Shown here piece by piece: positions 42,366 through 52,878 of a DNA stretch of 64,000 nt. Origin of the DNA: Bedellia somnulentella (lineage: Eukaryota > Arthropoda > Insecta > Lepidoptera > Bedelliidae). The notes below the pieces were generated by a model. The model was given only the letters and a program-made list of their open reading frames with translations. It had not been told where the DNA came from and searched no databases. A program made the translations under genes and the position numbers. Numbering within the stretch: the stretch's first letter is position 1; every line of letters begins with the position of its first letter. The DNA is taken from the NCBI GenBank assembly GCA_963576735.1, contig OY755176.1, forward strand, positions 19,329,423 through 19,393,422, given 5' to 3'.

Positions 42366-42825
42366 AATAGTGCAGGGCTGTATGGTGAAATCGTTGAATG
42401 AGTTTATTGACGATAGTTTCACGATGTTCAAGTTGTTTTAATTATCATATTGACCAACAGACGGTAACAGTTGTACTGAAAGACCGGTCCTACACAACGT
42501 CATCAGTCCACCTTGGGGGAGAACTACCAATAAGGTAGATGTTTCTTGTTTTAATTCGAATTTTGGTAATATAATAAAAACGTATTTTGTATAAAGTCAG
42601 TTATTGTACTCGTACGGGGAGGCCTGCTTTGAGTTTGATTTGGAAATCAGTTAGCAAAGACTTATGGTGCTACTGACATGAAGAACTTATTACTGTTCCA
42701 TTTTTTACAATTCAGCAATCAATTTGGAAAAAAAACAATTTCACCAGTAAATACTAGTCAAACCAAATATAAAACACAGTCTTAACGTCACTCGTATTTA
42801 TATGTAAATAATGGGGCTTGTAAAT
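42366..42825. other. Intergenic, nothing recognised
   Basis: AT-rich, short GC-rich run CCACCTTGGGGGAG near 42510. No gene. Confidence 0.4.
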
Positions 42826-43014
42826 GAATAATTCCTCAATCACTTTTGAAAGTTGAGTGGGGAAATGACGGTAAATTAGAGCATGGTTGGTTTTGGGTCT
42901 CAATCTCAAGCCACTCTGTAAAAACGTTATAAGCCTCAAAAATCAAAGTCGCTTCTTACGTCAGCCGCGAAAACAAAAGGGTTATCAATATTTTAAACCT
43001 ACACTACACAGAAT
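42826..43014 (-). mobile_element. SINE-A, diverged, tail lost
   Basis: GAATAATTCCTCAATCACTTTTG to ACCTACACTACACAG on the minus strand. An old copy. Confidence 0.75.
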
Positions 43015-43734
43015 AAACGAATGACATTATAGTTAAAAATCTATTGATGTAAAAGCCTCTAAACAAAACGACACTTACAACGCCATTTGTCTATTCGCTG
43101 GACACTGTAATAAGATGTCAGCTGCGACAGGAGTGACTGCTCAGCAAGATTGATTGAACTTTGAGAATTGAGATGTCGTAAATAAGTTTGTCGAGCTTTC
43201 CCACGGGAGGAGCTTTATTTCATTTGTCGTTTCATTATTATCGGGTACTGTTTTTCTAGGTGTTTGGATGTCTTAGTTTGTATAGTTTTGTGGTCATGGC
43301 GATGTAGGTGAAGTGTAATCTGGTTTCTGTCATGTTTTTGTATTTTCAGTTACATAGATGTTTTTCTTAAATTTTTACCGGTCAATCTAAAATAAGAAAC
43401 TCTTTATTGCACTATCTCTAAAAGCGATCTGTTTTGGACAATCTTTGCAAGGTAAGGACTATATATTATACATAATATTCGGGATTAACAAGCGAAATAT
43501 TTTAACGGAACCAGTAGGTGTGCTGAAACGTCGGGCAAATATATCACGTAAGTGGTTAAAAACATTTCTTTGGTTAATCTCGATTATTATATATACTTTC
43601 TACAAACCGTGAGTGTTTAAAGAGTGTGAGGACTGCAAAATCAGAGTCATGATAGTTAGATTTACATTTAGTTCATGTACAATGAGAGATTGTGAAGGGT
43701 TTATTTTGTTTTCTTCTTCGAGTATTACAATTTG
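43015..43734. other. Intergenic, nothing recognised
   Basis: 43120-43220 is slightly GC-richer and unique. A 65-codon frame at 43613 overlaps a SINE-B fragment and is not a gene. Confidence 0.4.
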
Positions 43735-43917
43735 CTTGGACAGAGCACTTATGGGATTGGGGAAAGCCTATCGCCGTTTTTGTTGGAAATATGAACTAAC
43801 TCATGAATAAGCACAACTCAGCCATTTGAGTTTCCTAACGCTTTTTTCCCTTATTTTTATCAATCTTCATAAATTAATCATGAAAGTGAAAGCCCAAAAC
43901 AGGATTTGAACTAACGT
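43735..43917 (-). mobile_element. SINE-B, old partial copy
   Basis: TTGCTTGGACAGAGCAC, CCTATCGCCGTTTT, CAACTCAGCCATTTGAG and CAGGATTTGAAC are in SINE-B order, minus strand. The tail side is lost. Confidence 0.7.
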
Positions 43918-43987
43918 CTTTTTTTTACATGACAATATATTAACTTTGTGTATGAACAAAGTGTCTACGTTTTGCCTGGCTAGTGAA

Positions 43988-44006
43988 CAGACCGGCGGCG
44001 GCGGCG
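43988..44006. repeat. Short (CGG)n run
   Basis: ACCGGCGGCGGCGGCGGC, five CGG units in AT-rich DNA. No frame uses it convincingly. Confidence 0.6.
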
Positions 44007-44185
44007 GCAAGTCTTACATAGATTTGCACAAATATCCTCCTCTTATAATGTGAATCAGTTAAGATCAGTTGCGTATAAATCGCCTTTAGTTGCTAAAGTT
44101 TTGGTCTGACGGAAAATTCGTGCCAGTACAAGAGTACTAATAATTAAGTAATTGCAAGAGCAACTGAGAGCAAACTTATTTTCAT

Positions 44186-44438
44186 ACATACATACACATA
44201 CATATACTCACGGCTATAAATCCCTAGATGGGGTAGCCAGAGCTAAGGAATGAGAAATTCCTCAGCCACCTTTGGAAAGTTGAGTGGGGAAAAGATGGTA
44301 AAACAAAGGTTGTTGGTGATGGGTCTCCAACCGCATCGCCCAATAATCCCTTTAAAGCCCCAATACCGTTAGTCGCCTCTTACGTACACCCACCGGAAGA
44401 AATGGGGTAGTGCTATTCTAAGCCGACACTACACAGCT
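44186..44438 (-). mobile_element. SINE-A, full length with 15-bp target duplication
   Basis: CAAACTTATTTTCAT flanks it exactly at 44171-44185 and 44439-44453. A young, intact copy that defines both ends of the family. Confidence 0.92.
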
Positions 44439-44756
44439 CAAACTTATTTTCATTTGACTAAAAAGGATAATTTTGGCTAAATGATATATTAAATATTGTG
44501 TACAAAATAACTAAAACTGATCTTGCTAAAATATTCCAAGTGAGGTAAGCTGTGGACCCATCTGCAACTTTGATTGACTTTTGTTGAGAGTCTCACGGGA
44601 TCTCTTCAATCAAATGTTTTCTATCAAGAAGTTATTATTACCTTTTGGTTACCTATGACAAATCAGTCTTTCTTTTAATTGCTATCTAACAAAGTTTAAA
44701 TTAGTAATTCCGTGCTGGATGGTCCCTTATTTCATATTATAGTTTGTGTATTTGAG

Positions 44757-44937
44757 AGTGTGCTCAAAAAGGCTGGCGTCCGAAGTATGAAGAATAAAAG
44801 AGCATGCATGAAAAGATTGATCGATGTCAACGAAGCTAGAGAGGTTTGTCAGGATCGTACAAGTGGTGATCAATAGTCTCTGCCTACCCCAATGGGAACT
44901 AATGGCGTGAGTATAGGTATGTATGTATGTATGTACT
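44757..44937 (+). mobile_element. LINE-C 3' end
   Basis: VLKKAGVRSMKNKRACMKRL frame, then a one-base loss near AAGTGGTG, hairpin, TGGCGTGAG box, (GTAT)n tail. Confidence 0.85.
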
Positions 44938-45300
44938 AGACTGAGTTCTGTGTCAGTTGACAGATTTACTTGTTAAGACTTGGCTTGCTACAATTACTTA
45001 AGAGTTACAATTCACTTTTTAATAGAAAACACTAAATTTGTAATGGTTGACTAAATATTTAGTAAAAATTACAATTATATATAATTTCAAATAGAATGAC
45101 TGTTGACAGTGTATTAGGCCGACATTAGAGGCAATTGTTTTGTGGGTGGTAGAAATGAAGTATACAATGCAAGGCAGTCAAAGCATTTAAAGCAAAATTT
45201 TATCATGAAATCCTAAACCTTACTACTGAACCTATTCTTATTGACATTGATCTCAGTTATCGGTACAAATTACAATAATAAGAGATTTATTTGTTTGTAA
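44938..45300. other. Intergenic, nothing recognised
   Basis: AT-rich, no features. Confidence 0.4.
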
Positions 45301-45310
45301 TTATTATAAC

Positions 45311-45560
45311 GAGCTATTAGAATTAGAATAGCACTACCCCATTTCTTCCGGTGGGTGTACGTAAGAGGCGACTAACGGTATTGGGGCTTTTAAGGGATTT
45401 TTGGGCGGTACGGATGGAGACCCATCACCAAAAACCTTCATTTCACCATCTTTTCCCCCACGCAACTTCCAAAAGTGGCTGAAGAATTTCTAATTCCCTA
45501 GCTCTGGCTACCTCTTCATGGGATTTATAGCCGTGAGAATATGTATGTACTTATGTATGT
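45311..45560 (+). mobile_element. SINE-A with deleted 5' hairpin and 10-bp target duplication
   Basis: ATTATAACGA at 45301-45310 and 45561-45570 brackets the copy. The GTGTAGTGTCGGC start is replaced by GCTATTAGAA. Confidence 0.85.
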
Positions 45561-45790
45561 ATTATAACGAATGGCTCCGAAACAGATTGACCCACTAAAA
45601 TAACATATCGATAAAATCTAATAGATAGCTACAATATTCGAAAGAAACTATCCAAGGTATTTACCTTAAGGGGTTAGCAGTGATCTTGAATAATCAAGTT
45701 ACCTTTATTTTCTTTTCTTAAAAATAGAATCATCAAAACAGATACTAATGAAATAAAGTGCAAAACTGAGTAAAGTATCCAATAATATCC

Positions 45791-46044
45791 GATTGCTGTG
45801 TAGTGTCGGCTTAGAATAGCACTACCCCATTTCTTCCGGTGGGTGTACGTAAGAGGCGACTAACGGTATTAACGGCTTTTAAGGGCTTTTTGGGCGATGC
45901 GGTTGGAGACCCATCACCAACAACCTTTATTTCACCATCTTTTCCCCACGCAACTTCCAAAGGTGGCTGAGGAATGTCTCATTCCCTAGCTCTGGCTACC
46001 CCTTCAAGGGATTTATAGCCGTGAGTATATGTATGTATGTATGT
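45791..46044 (+). mobile_element. SINE-A, full length with 10-bp target duplication
   Basis: AATAATATCC at 45781-45790 and 46045-46054. All blocks intact. Confidence 0.9.
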
Positions 46045-46054
46045 AATAATATCC

Positions 46055-46747
46055 ACTACATAGCTAATCCACCTGTGACACCAAACATTGCATTAAAATA
46101 TGTTTAGTCCAAATCCCTTCAAACGCAATACAATCCCTACAAATGAATAGTTTGCGAACCCGCGTCATTTTTATCAAACAATGGAAAAAGCTTTAGCTCC
46201 GAACTCGTCAATCGTTCTGTATTGTACCAGTAAGCTACCCTTTGCATCATCTACCCTTATGATTGTTAGATCTATTGTTGTAATAGCTGCTACTACGAAA
46301 GGTACTTTAAAACTACGGTAATAGGGTTTAAAATTATATTTATTGTTTTTATTGTATTCGTTTATGGTATTTTTGTCACCTGTGAAATGTTGACATATTT
46401 TAAAATACGAGACTAATGAAAGTTAGGAAAAGGAAACACGCGATAATATCTGAGATTCTGACTTCCATAACCACTAGTTGACATAAATTATTATGAAAAA
46501 TATTCTTATAAAACGACTTTTTAGCTTTAGATTAAAATGATGGTTTTTTAAATTTTGTTCTGAAAAGGAGACCCAGTTTTCGGGAAGTTAAATCGCTATA
46601 TTTTGTTTTGTGCTTTTCCAATCCATCTTAGATGGTAATTAATACAACAACAATTTAAATAGATAAATATCTTTAACTAACAATCGATTTGATAGCATTT
46701 ATCATATTATTTTGTAGTGCACTGTGTATATGCGTGCTGTGTATGTG
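46055..46747. other. Intergenic, nothing recognised
   Basis: AT-rich, no sustained frame. Confidence 0.4.
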
Positions 46748-46904
46748 TGCCTGCCCCCTATCACGTGAGTACACTGTCTAAGCAAAACGTGGGTACCTTC
46801 TCTGGACACTAGATGGCGCTGCCATGTGAGTTCAGGAGTATTGGTACCTCTGCCAACCCCTTCGGGGATAAACGGCGTGAACGTTTATGTTATGTTATGT
46901 TATG
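46748..46904 (+). mobile_element. SINE-B, 5'-truncated
   Basis: Starts in CTGCCCCCTATCACGTGAG and ends in the young-type (TTATG)n tail. Confidence 0.85.
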
Positions 46905-47030
46905 AAAAATTAACATCATTGGAGGTGAAATTTCTTAAAAGCAACTAGACTTTTATATACATTTTAATATATGAAAAATTAACATCAATGGAGGTGAAAT
47001 TTCTTAGAAGTTACTAGACTGTTGTATAGT
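46902..47030. repeat. Tandem duplication, period 69 bp
   Basis: ATGAAAAATTAACATCATTGG, then GGTGAAATTTCTTA...GACT at 46902 recurs at 46971 with a few changes. It starts exactly at the SINE-B tail. Confidence 0.75.
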
Positions 47031-47096
47031 ATCACCTAAGAAGACGTTAACTGTTATAATCACAAACTGTGCTTTCAAACACATAATGAATGACAC

Positions 47097-47363
47097 TTAA
47101 TATCTTCTGACGTGAATATTTATATCTACAAAATTTAACCAGGGCCCAGCATTTATAGTTCTATGGACGCTGGTATTAAAAACACCACAGGCGCACTTGC
47201 TGCAAACATTCGAGCATATGGTCACAAATACGGTGCCACAATGCGCCCTCATGCAAACTCCACACAACATATGGGTCACGTTAAATGCACTTTCAAAAGC
47301 TTCAAATAAGCTCGGTGGACTGTAGACAACTAATGTTTGCAGATGGTTTGAGTGATCATTCAT
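47097..47363 (-). other. Cysteine-rich open frame, doubtful
   Basis: 88 codons with a run of cysteines (CGVCMRAHC, then CSNVCSKCACG). There is no signal peptide, splice context or family match. The DNA is unique and GC-richer than its flanks, so it may be a conserved non-coding segment instead. Confidence 0.15.
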
Positions 47364-47443
47364 ATTTGTGTTAGTTGTTTAGAAAATAGCGAGTACTGAC
47401 TATAAAAAACTTTAATATTGATTTGAAAACTACTTATAGCCTA

Positions 47444-47694
47444 TGCTGTGTAGTGTCGGCTTAGAATAGCACTACCCCATTTCTTCCGGTGGGTGTACGT
47501 AAGAGGCGACTAACGGTATTGTGACTTTTAAGGGATTTTTGTGCGATGCGGTTGGAGACCCATCACCAACAACCTTTATTTTACCATCTTTTCCCCCTCT
47601 CAACCTTCCAAAAGTGGCTGAGGAATTTCTAATTCCTTAGCTCTGGCTACCCCTTCTAGGGATTTATAGCCGTGAGTATATGTATGTATGTATG
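47444..47694 (+). mobile_element. SINE-A, full length
   Basis: Near-consensus copy with (GTAT)n tail. Confidence 0.88.
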
Positions 47695-48049
47695 TTATAG
47701 TCTCCTATGATTTAAAGTTACGTAAAAAAGACTAAGCCGTGATATCACAAGTTGTTTGTACTAAATTCTCATATGCTTGATTGTTTTAGCTTTCATAGAA
47801 CTGTCCGAGCTGGACGGAATAGACTATTTCCTTACATAATTAAACAAGTCAAAAAAATACGTAATTTTCCTTTTATTTGCTAAGGGACCTAGACAAAGTT
47901 TAACTTCAGGCTTGAAACATAGCTTTCATTCTCTGTTGTACATTTCTCTTTTTTAAGTTTTACGCAAGTGAGATGGCTTAATACCATAAGGTTTTTTAAG
48001 AACAAATCTGATTGGTTTGATGTAACAATATTAATTTACCGACCATTGT

Positions 48050-48256
48050 TAATAAATAAAGAATAAATAAAGGAAAGAAAAATTTCGACACAGGCGGGAT
48101 TCGAACCCGCGACCTCGGTAGTACGCCCCCGTCGCTCTTGCCAATTGAGCTACCGTGTCAATGGCTGCCTGTGTCGAAATTTTTCTTTCCTTTATTTGTT
48201 CTTTATTTATTAGTAATAATCCCCACATGAGGTTTTCATGAACAAAAAGATTTAAA
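48050..48256 (-). mobile_element. SINE-E: tRNA-like unit inside a foldback, with 14-bp target duplication
   Basis: TTACCGACCATTGT is duplicated at 48036-48049 and 48257-48270, so the 207-bp unit moved as a retroelement. About 45-bp inverted arms (TAATAAATAAAG...GGAAAGAAAAATTTCGACAC...) bracket a tRNA-like core. Distal to the right arm is a CCCCACATGAGGTTTTCATG block also seen in the copy at 26588. Confidence 0.85.
48087..48159 (-). ncRNA. tRNA-like core of SINE-E
   Basis: The minus strand folds as a tRNA: 7-bp acceptor (GACACGG with CTGTGTC, one G-T), D stem GCTC/GAGC, T arm GCGGG-TTCGAAT-CCCGC, A box TAGCTCAATTGG and B box GGTTCGAATCC. The anticodon stem (CGGGG/TACCG) is mispaired and the loop lacks U33, so it is a SINE promoter and not a working tRNA. 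Confidence 0.75.
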
Positions 48257-48270
48257 TTACCGACCATTGT

Positions 48271-48787
48271 GTTTTTTTCCTAAAGTAAATAATAGTTGAA
48301 ATTTTGCAGATAAAAATAAGATATTAAAATACCTTGCTATTATTGTAATATATAATTTTGGAGGCATATGGGTAAAACATATGTGTCGTACATTTTTTTT
48401 TAGACTGTATAGTTTAATAAGTTGTTCACAAATATACATGTACCGATACCGCCGATATAAATACACTGCGTTATTTATCATTAGCTATGCGAGCAAAGTA
48501 AAAAATAACACCAATAACCTCAAAACCGCACAAACCGTTCCGATGATACAAAAGTAGGCACTTAACGTCGAAACTCACGAGGGGGTTGGCAGTAATACAA
48601 AGCCCATTTATTCGCCATATGGACCAGTGGGGCTCCCCATCCCTCGGGACGCTTGTACTATTTGTTAATGAAAATGTAGAAAAAGAAATAGTTTGAATCT
48701 ATTTTGACGATTGTAGTTTGAGCATTCATGGGTATTGAATGTTTGGCAAAAGTATTTATTTATTACTTTGATTAGGAGTCAATGAGA
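48271..48787. other. Intergenic with a GC-rich island
   Basis: 48500-48660 is unique and GC-rich (CACGAGGGGGTTGGCAG, CCAGTGGGGCTCCCCATCCC). Candidate conserved non-coding element. Confidence 0.3.
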
Positions 48788-49005
48788 CAAACTTGATAGC
48801 TCAGAAGGAACACTACCTCTTCTCATGCAGAAGAAGTGTGTTCGAATCCTGAGTCGGTCCAACCAATGAGTCTTTTCTTAAGTTGTATGTGCGGTTGAAT
48901 TACTCGTATCAGGTTGGTGACAATGGGGGAAAACATCCAAAGGAAAACTACATTGCCAAGTTGTACTTAGTTAATACTACTACTACACTTCTACACATTA
49001 CGGGA
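48788..49005 (+). mobile_element. SINE-B, old copy, tail lost
   Basis: The head ACTTGATAGCTCAGAAGG, GTGTTCGAATCC and the AGTCTTTTCTTAAGTTGTATG body identify it. Strongly diverged. Confidence 0.7.
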
Positions 49006-49015
49006 TTTCGGTTAC

Positions 49016-49218
49016 TTGGTGTTCAAACTACCACCTTTTAGACACTGCATTTACGTTATATGGGACCGGTATATCGCCACTTTGTACTAATACACCGCAC
49101 ATGGTTAAGTACAATTCAGACATATGGGTTTTCTCCTTATTAACAACTTTTATATTTTACCACACATTTTAATATAGATATTATCTTAGGCCCAATTCAG
49201 GATTTGAAAGCGGTGGTT
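49016..49218 (-). mobile_element. SINE-B, old copy, inverted
   Basis: GGTGTTCAAACTACC to CCCAATTCAGGATTTGAAAG on the minus strand. With the previous copy it forms a second tail-to-tail inverted pair. Confidence 0.7.
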
Positions 49219-49778
49219 CTTTCACTGATCTAGCCCGGTTGTATTTCTTCTACGCTGCACAATGACCAGGCGTTATATGATAACCCACTCATGTTAGATC
49301 ATAATAATAACTGACGAAACAGCATGTATGCAAAATAGTACATGAAGAAAAAGATACATAATACTATTTAAAACAAAAATCATGAAGCATTTTGTGTTGA
49401 TTTCTTAATTGTAGCAATTCAAGATAAATAACACACCAACCAAAAGAAGAATTAAACTAGTGCATCCTACAAGTTGAACCCGATCCATAAGTCTGCTTGC
49501 TAATAAATTATATATTTTTAGGGTGACAATTGCAAGCTAAAACTAACATATAAAATAACATGGAGCTATCTCGGAGCAGTAACCTCATCTACCCACAGCC
49601 AGAATTACTGCATTGAGCACCGTTTCATCAGCCATATGTCGCGAAAAAATTGTGAGCGGTTATTCTGACTCGATCGTTCCCGATTTCTACTTGAGAGCTA
49701 GTTTGATAGTATCTTCTTATATTACCGAGCTTTATGATCGAGTTAATAAATTGTCATTTTAATGACAAACTGGGCATT
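49219..49778. other. Intergenic, nothing recognised
   Basis: AT-rich, unique. Confidence 0.4.
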
Positions 49779-50027
49779 GACATACATACACACATATACT
49801 CACGGCTATATTTCCCTAGAAGGGGTAGCCAGAGTTAAGGAATTATAAATTCCTAAGCCACTTTTGGAAGTTGAGTGGGGAAAAGATGGTAAAAATAAAG
49901 GTTTTTAGTGATGGGTCTCCAACCGCATCGCCCAAAAATCTCTTAAAAGCCTCAATACCGTCAGCCGCCTCTTACGTACACCCATCGGTAGAAACGGGGT
50001 AGTGCTATTTTAAGCCGACACTACACA
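49779..50027 (-). mobile_element. SINE-A, full length
   Basis: Near consensus, minus strand. Confidence 0.85.
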
Positions 50028-50308
50028 TAAAACGGGGAATGAATGGAAAAAAATTGAGAAAAAAATTCAATCACTTTCACAGCAAGCGACCGATTTGTCC
50101 AGGAAAAAAAGAGACAGCAGCACATACTTTATGAAATTACTCCCCTTCACGTGACTTTACACACAAGCTTCTTTTTTCAAGTGTAATTGCTTACAAATCA
50201 AAAAGGCGTTCCTTTATTAAGAATCTCTTAAGAATCAGCGTGGGACTTCCATTCATACTATGAATATCAGGGCTAAGACTAATACTATAGAAGATAGTTA
50301 ATTTCACC

Positions 50309-50420
50309 TGGTGTTCAGAGTACCCACGTTTTGCATGGACAGTGAACTCACGTGATAGGGGGCAGGCCTATCGCCGTTTTGTACGAATACACTGTCACAT
50401 GACTAAGTACAACTCAGCCA
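50309..50420 (-). repeat. SINE-B central fragment
   Basis: CACCTGGTGTTCAGAGTACC to AACTCAGCCACTT, nearly identical to the young copies but lacking both head and tail. Confidence 0.8.
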
Positions 50421-50672
50421 CTTCTTCTTCATCTCCAGAACTGTTTACTTAGTAATTATAGTAGCAAATATATAGTAAGATTAGGTTAAGGCTGTGTCAT
50501 TAAGCTGAGGAATGGCCTTTTCGGTAACATGAACAGTATTTAATTTTGTACTATTTTAATACATTGTTTGACTTTGTGTACCAAAAAAATGAAATTCTTA
50601 CTTTCAATTTGTTCTCGCATATTAGGCTATTGCATTTTGATTGTTCATTGTTAATTACTCTACTTAAATAAA

Positions 50673-50922
50673 AATCTGAGTAGTGTCGGCTGAGAATAGC
50701 ACTACCCCAATTCTTCCGGTGGGTGTAGGTAAGAGGCGACTAACGGTATTGGGGCTTTTAAGGTATTTTTGGGCGATGCGGTTGGAGACCCATCACCAAA
50801 AACCTTTATTTTACCATCTATTCCCCACTTAATTTCCAAAAGTGGCTGAAGAATTTCTAATTCCTTAGCTCTGGCTACCCCATCTAGGGATTTATAGCCG
50901 TGCGTATATGTATGTATGTATG
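50673..50922 (+). mobile_element. SINE-A with 9-bp target duplication
   Basis: TTAAATAAA at 50664-50672 and 50923-50931. The first few bases are lost (starts GAGTAGTGTCGGC). Confidence 0.85.
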
Positions 50923-50931
50923 TTAAATAAA

Positions 50932-51293
50932 CATATCTAAACAGAAAGTTTACTGCCGGCTAGCCAAATCGACAAGTTATCGAACCGTCCAACCCCGAAT
51001 AACTGCAATGGTAATTGCATTACTTCAACCCTCAAGTACAGGGGCTGTTTAATTATACTAGTCCACTTTGGCATATGTACCGAAAAGTGTTTACGCGAGC
51101 GAATTCAAATGGAGTTCGAATGACGACCACTTTTATTACTACTGCTTTTAATATAATCGTAAGCAAATATTTTTATGGGCAAAATACTGAGTTTCTGTTT
51201 GCTTGTGTATTTATTTGATATACATGTAATAGTGGCGATCATGGTGTATGAATTTTATATTGACTGATATATTGAAGATAGTTCTCTATATTT
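50932..51293. other. Intergenic, slightly GC-rich start
   Basis: 50950-51130 is unique and less AT-rich. The 67-codon frame here has no motif. Confidence 0.35.
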
Positions 51294-51345
51294 TGTGTAG
51301 TGTCGGCTTATAATAGCAAAACCTTCCTCCTTTTCAATGTGAGTC
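51294..51345 (+). repeat. SINE-A 5' fragment
   Basis: TGTGTAGTGTCGGCTTATAATAGCA, then decayed. Confidence 0.6.
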
Positions 51346-51461
51346 GTATGAAGTGACAAATGTTTGTTATCAAGAAATTTTAGTATCGCACCTACATCAA
51401 ATATTTCAACTTACTTCCGGTGTTCATAATTCTTTGATAAGAACCAGTAGCACTTTTAGTT

Positions 51462-51552
51462 TCATCATCAGCCAATAAACGTCCACTGCTGGTCATAGAC
51501 CACCTCATAGATCTCCACAACGACCGGTCATATGCTGCCCTCATCTTATGGC
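51462..51552 (-). mobile_element. RTE-like LINE 3' tail
   Basis: The minus strand reads GATGAGGGCAGCATATGACC, GGTCGTTGTGGAGATCTATG, CCAGCAGTGGACGTTTATTG, GCTGATGATGAAAC. It is the same family as the tail at 5135. Confidence 0.7.
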
Positions 51553-51707
51553 CCCCTGATTACGTATCTTTTGCGACTGTCGATTGTGTCGCAAGTTGCA
51601 CGATTGTCGCTGTCAATGTCATAAATTTGTATGCGATCTGACACAATTGACAGCGACAATATTGCAACTTGCGACACAATCGCGGTCGCTAAAGATACAT
51701 AATCAGG
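51553..51707. mobile_element. Foldback element, 155 bp
   Basis: CCCTGATTACGTATCTTTTG (51553) pairs with CTAAAGATACATAATCAGGG at 51688-51707, and the arms continue through GACTGTCGATTGTGTCGCAAG and its complement to a short loop near 51622-51636. About 68 bp per arm. Non-coding MITE. Confidence 0.8.
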
Positions 51708-51759
51708 GTGCCGTTTCTCGCAACTTTTACCAAGTTGTCGATCTAACTTGTGGGAGGCC

Positions 51760-52185
51760 TACCCAACCAAACCCCAACGTCTTATGTATGACCGCCACTA
51801 TGTAATCTTCCAGTTTTAACGGAAATTGCTTCGGTTCTGCATTCAATTCTTTCATAACTACATCATGATAGAATTCATAATTAAATACAGTGAAACCGAT
51901 AAGCGTACCACAGCTAATCAAAAAAATTAAAAACATTTTAATATTAGTGAGTCTCTAAATAATAGTAAATAACCGAGATACTTTTTTAAAAAGAAGTAAA
52001 AGTTGGAACAAATTATAGCTGTTTTAATAAAGTAACAAAGAAAGGTAACAAAAAAGATTTCAGCGAACTTACAAAACGTCTCCATGAAAAGAGGTTCGAG
52101 CGGGGCTGGGTCCAACGGCGAACAATATGAGGTTGAAATATGGGTTCAAGAAATCCTGCCCGTTCAACGGAAGAGAAAAGATGAA
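51760..52185 (-). CDS. Candidate exon pair of an unidentified hydrophobic protein
   Basis: Exon at 52073-52185 (acceptor tttttcag, donor GTAAGT) and exon from 51913 downward (branch-like CACTAAT, acceptor ttttttgattag) join in frame. The product reads FIFSLPLNGQDFLNPYFNLI, LFAVGPSPARTSFHGDVF, CGTLIGFTVFNYEFYHDVVM, KELNAEPKQFPLKLEDYI. Neither exon contains a stop, and the frame carries exactly across the predicted intron. The segment has hydrophobic runs suggesting membrane helices. The 3' end of the second exon is unclear (weak donors near 51760), and the start exon is not found; a GC-rich (CGGG)n tract at 52199-52215 lies just upstream. No family recognised. It may be a real host gene piece or a decayed one. 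Confidence 0.35.
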
Positions 52186-52747
52186 CTGAAAAAATCTAGG
52201 CGGGCGGGCGGGCCGGCTTATTGTGTTGGCGTGCTCGCTTTCGTTTTGGTTGGTGGCCAGTAGTATTCATAGCTGGATAGCATAGAATAGTTTTCAAATG
52301 GTTCAATAGAAGGAAAAATCTTAATTAAGTATCGTCTAAATGCTGAACATTGCAATAAAATGAACGTAATGTATCATGTTAATCAAAACAAAAAATCCGT
52401 TGGGTCACCATTGTACACACTTGTTGTAGACCATAAAACCGAAGCGTCACATACCCGGGCGTACAGTAAAATTAATGCACACGCGTACAGTAACTTTATG
52501 CTAGGTTTAAAATATTTAATTATATTCTTTAGCTGTATAACTTTAAAACTAAACTAATTACTAAAACTGTAATAAATACCTATAAAATAATTAAGAAAAT
52601 ATTTAAATTTGATGTCAAATTTAACCAATCACACCTCACAATTCTTAAATCACTGACATGGACAGATATCATACTGAACGCTAATACATACCTACTTACA
52701 TCATTCCAGGCACCTTGACACTACCCAAAGCCATCACCCAAGAAGAA
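52186..52747. other. Intergenic with GC-rich tract
   Basis: 52196-52265 is very GC-rich ((CGGG)3, GCGTGCTCGC), possibly a promoter. The rest is AT-rich. Confidence 0.3.
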
Positions 52748-52878
52748 CAAGCACGAGCGCTGTTTTATCGACACGGTAACGGTTAGAATGAGATGGCAGT
52801 ATACGATACTAAGTAAGTGCGTAAGAGATGGCAGCTTTATCCCACGCGATTAACTAGTTTAAACACCGCTCGTACTAG
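52748..52878. mobile_element. CAAGCACGAGC MITE, inverted third copy
   Basis: CAAGCACGAGCGCTGTTTTATCG start, GAGATGGCAGTATACGAT core and CGCTCGTACTAG end, in reverse orientation to the 4094 copy. Confidence 0.7.

Noticed and set aside
47097..47363. A cysteine-rich toxin-like or secreted peptide gene
   Set aside because: No signal peptide, no regular cysteine framework and no splice or promoter context.
48087..48159. A functional tRNA gene on the minus strand
   Set aside because: Acceptor, D and T arms pair well, but the anticodon stem is mispaired, U33 is absent, and the unit sits in a repeated element with a target duplication.
51727..51936. A secreted peptide starting MFLIFLIS
   Set aside because: The first eight codons overlap the branch point, pyrimidine tract and acceptor of a likely intron. 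The frame is better explained as the second exon of a longer protein.
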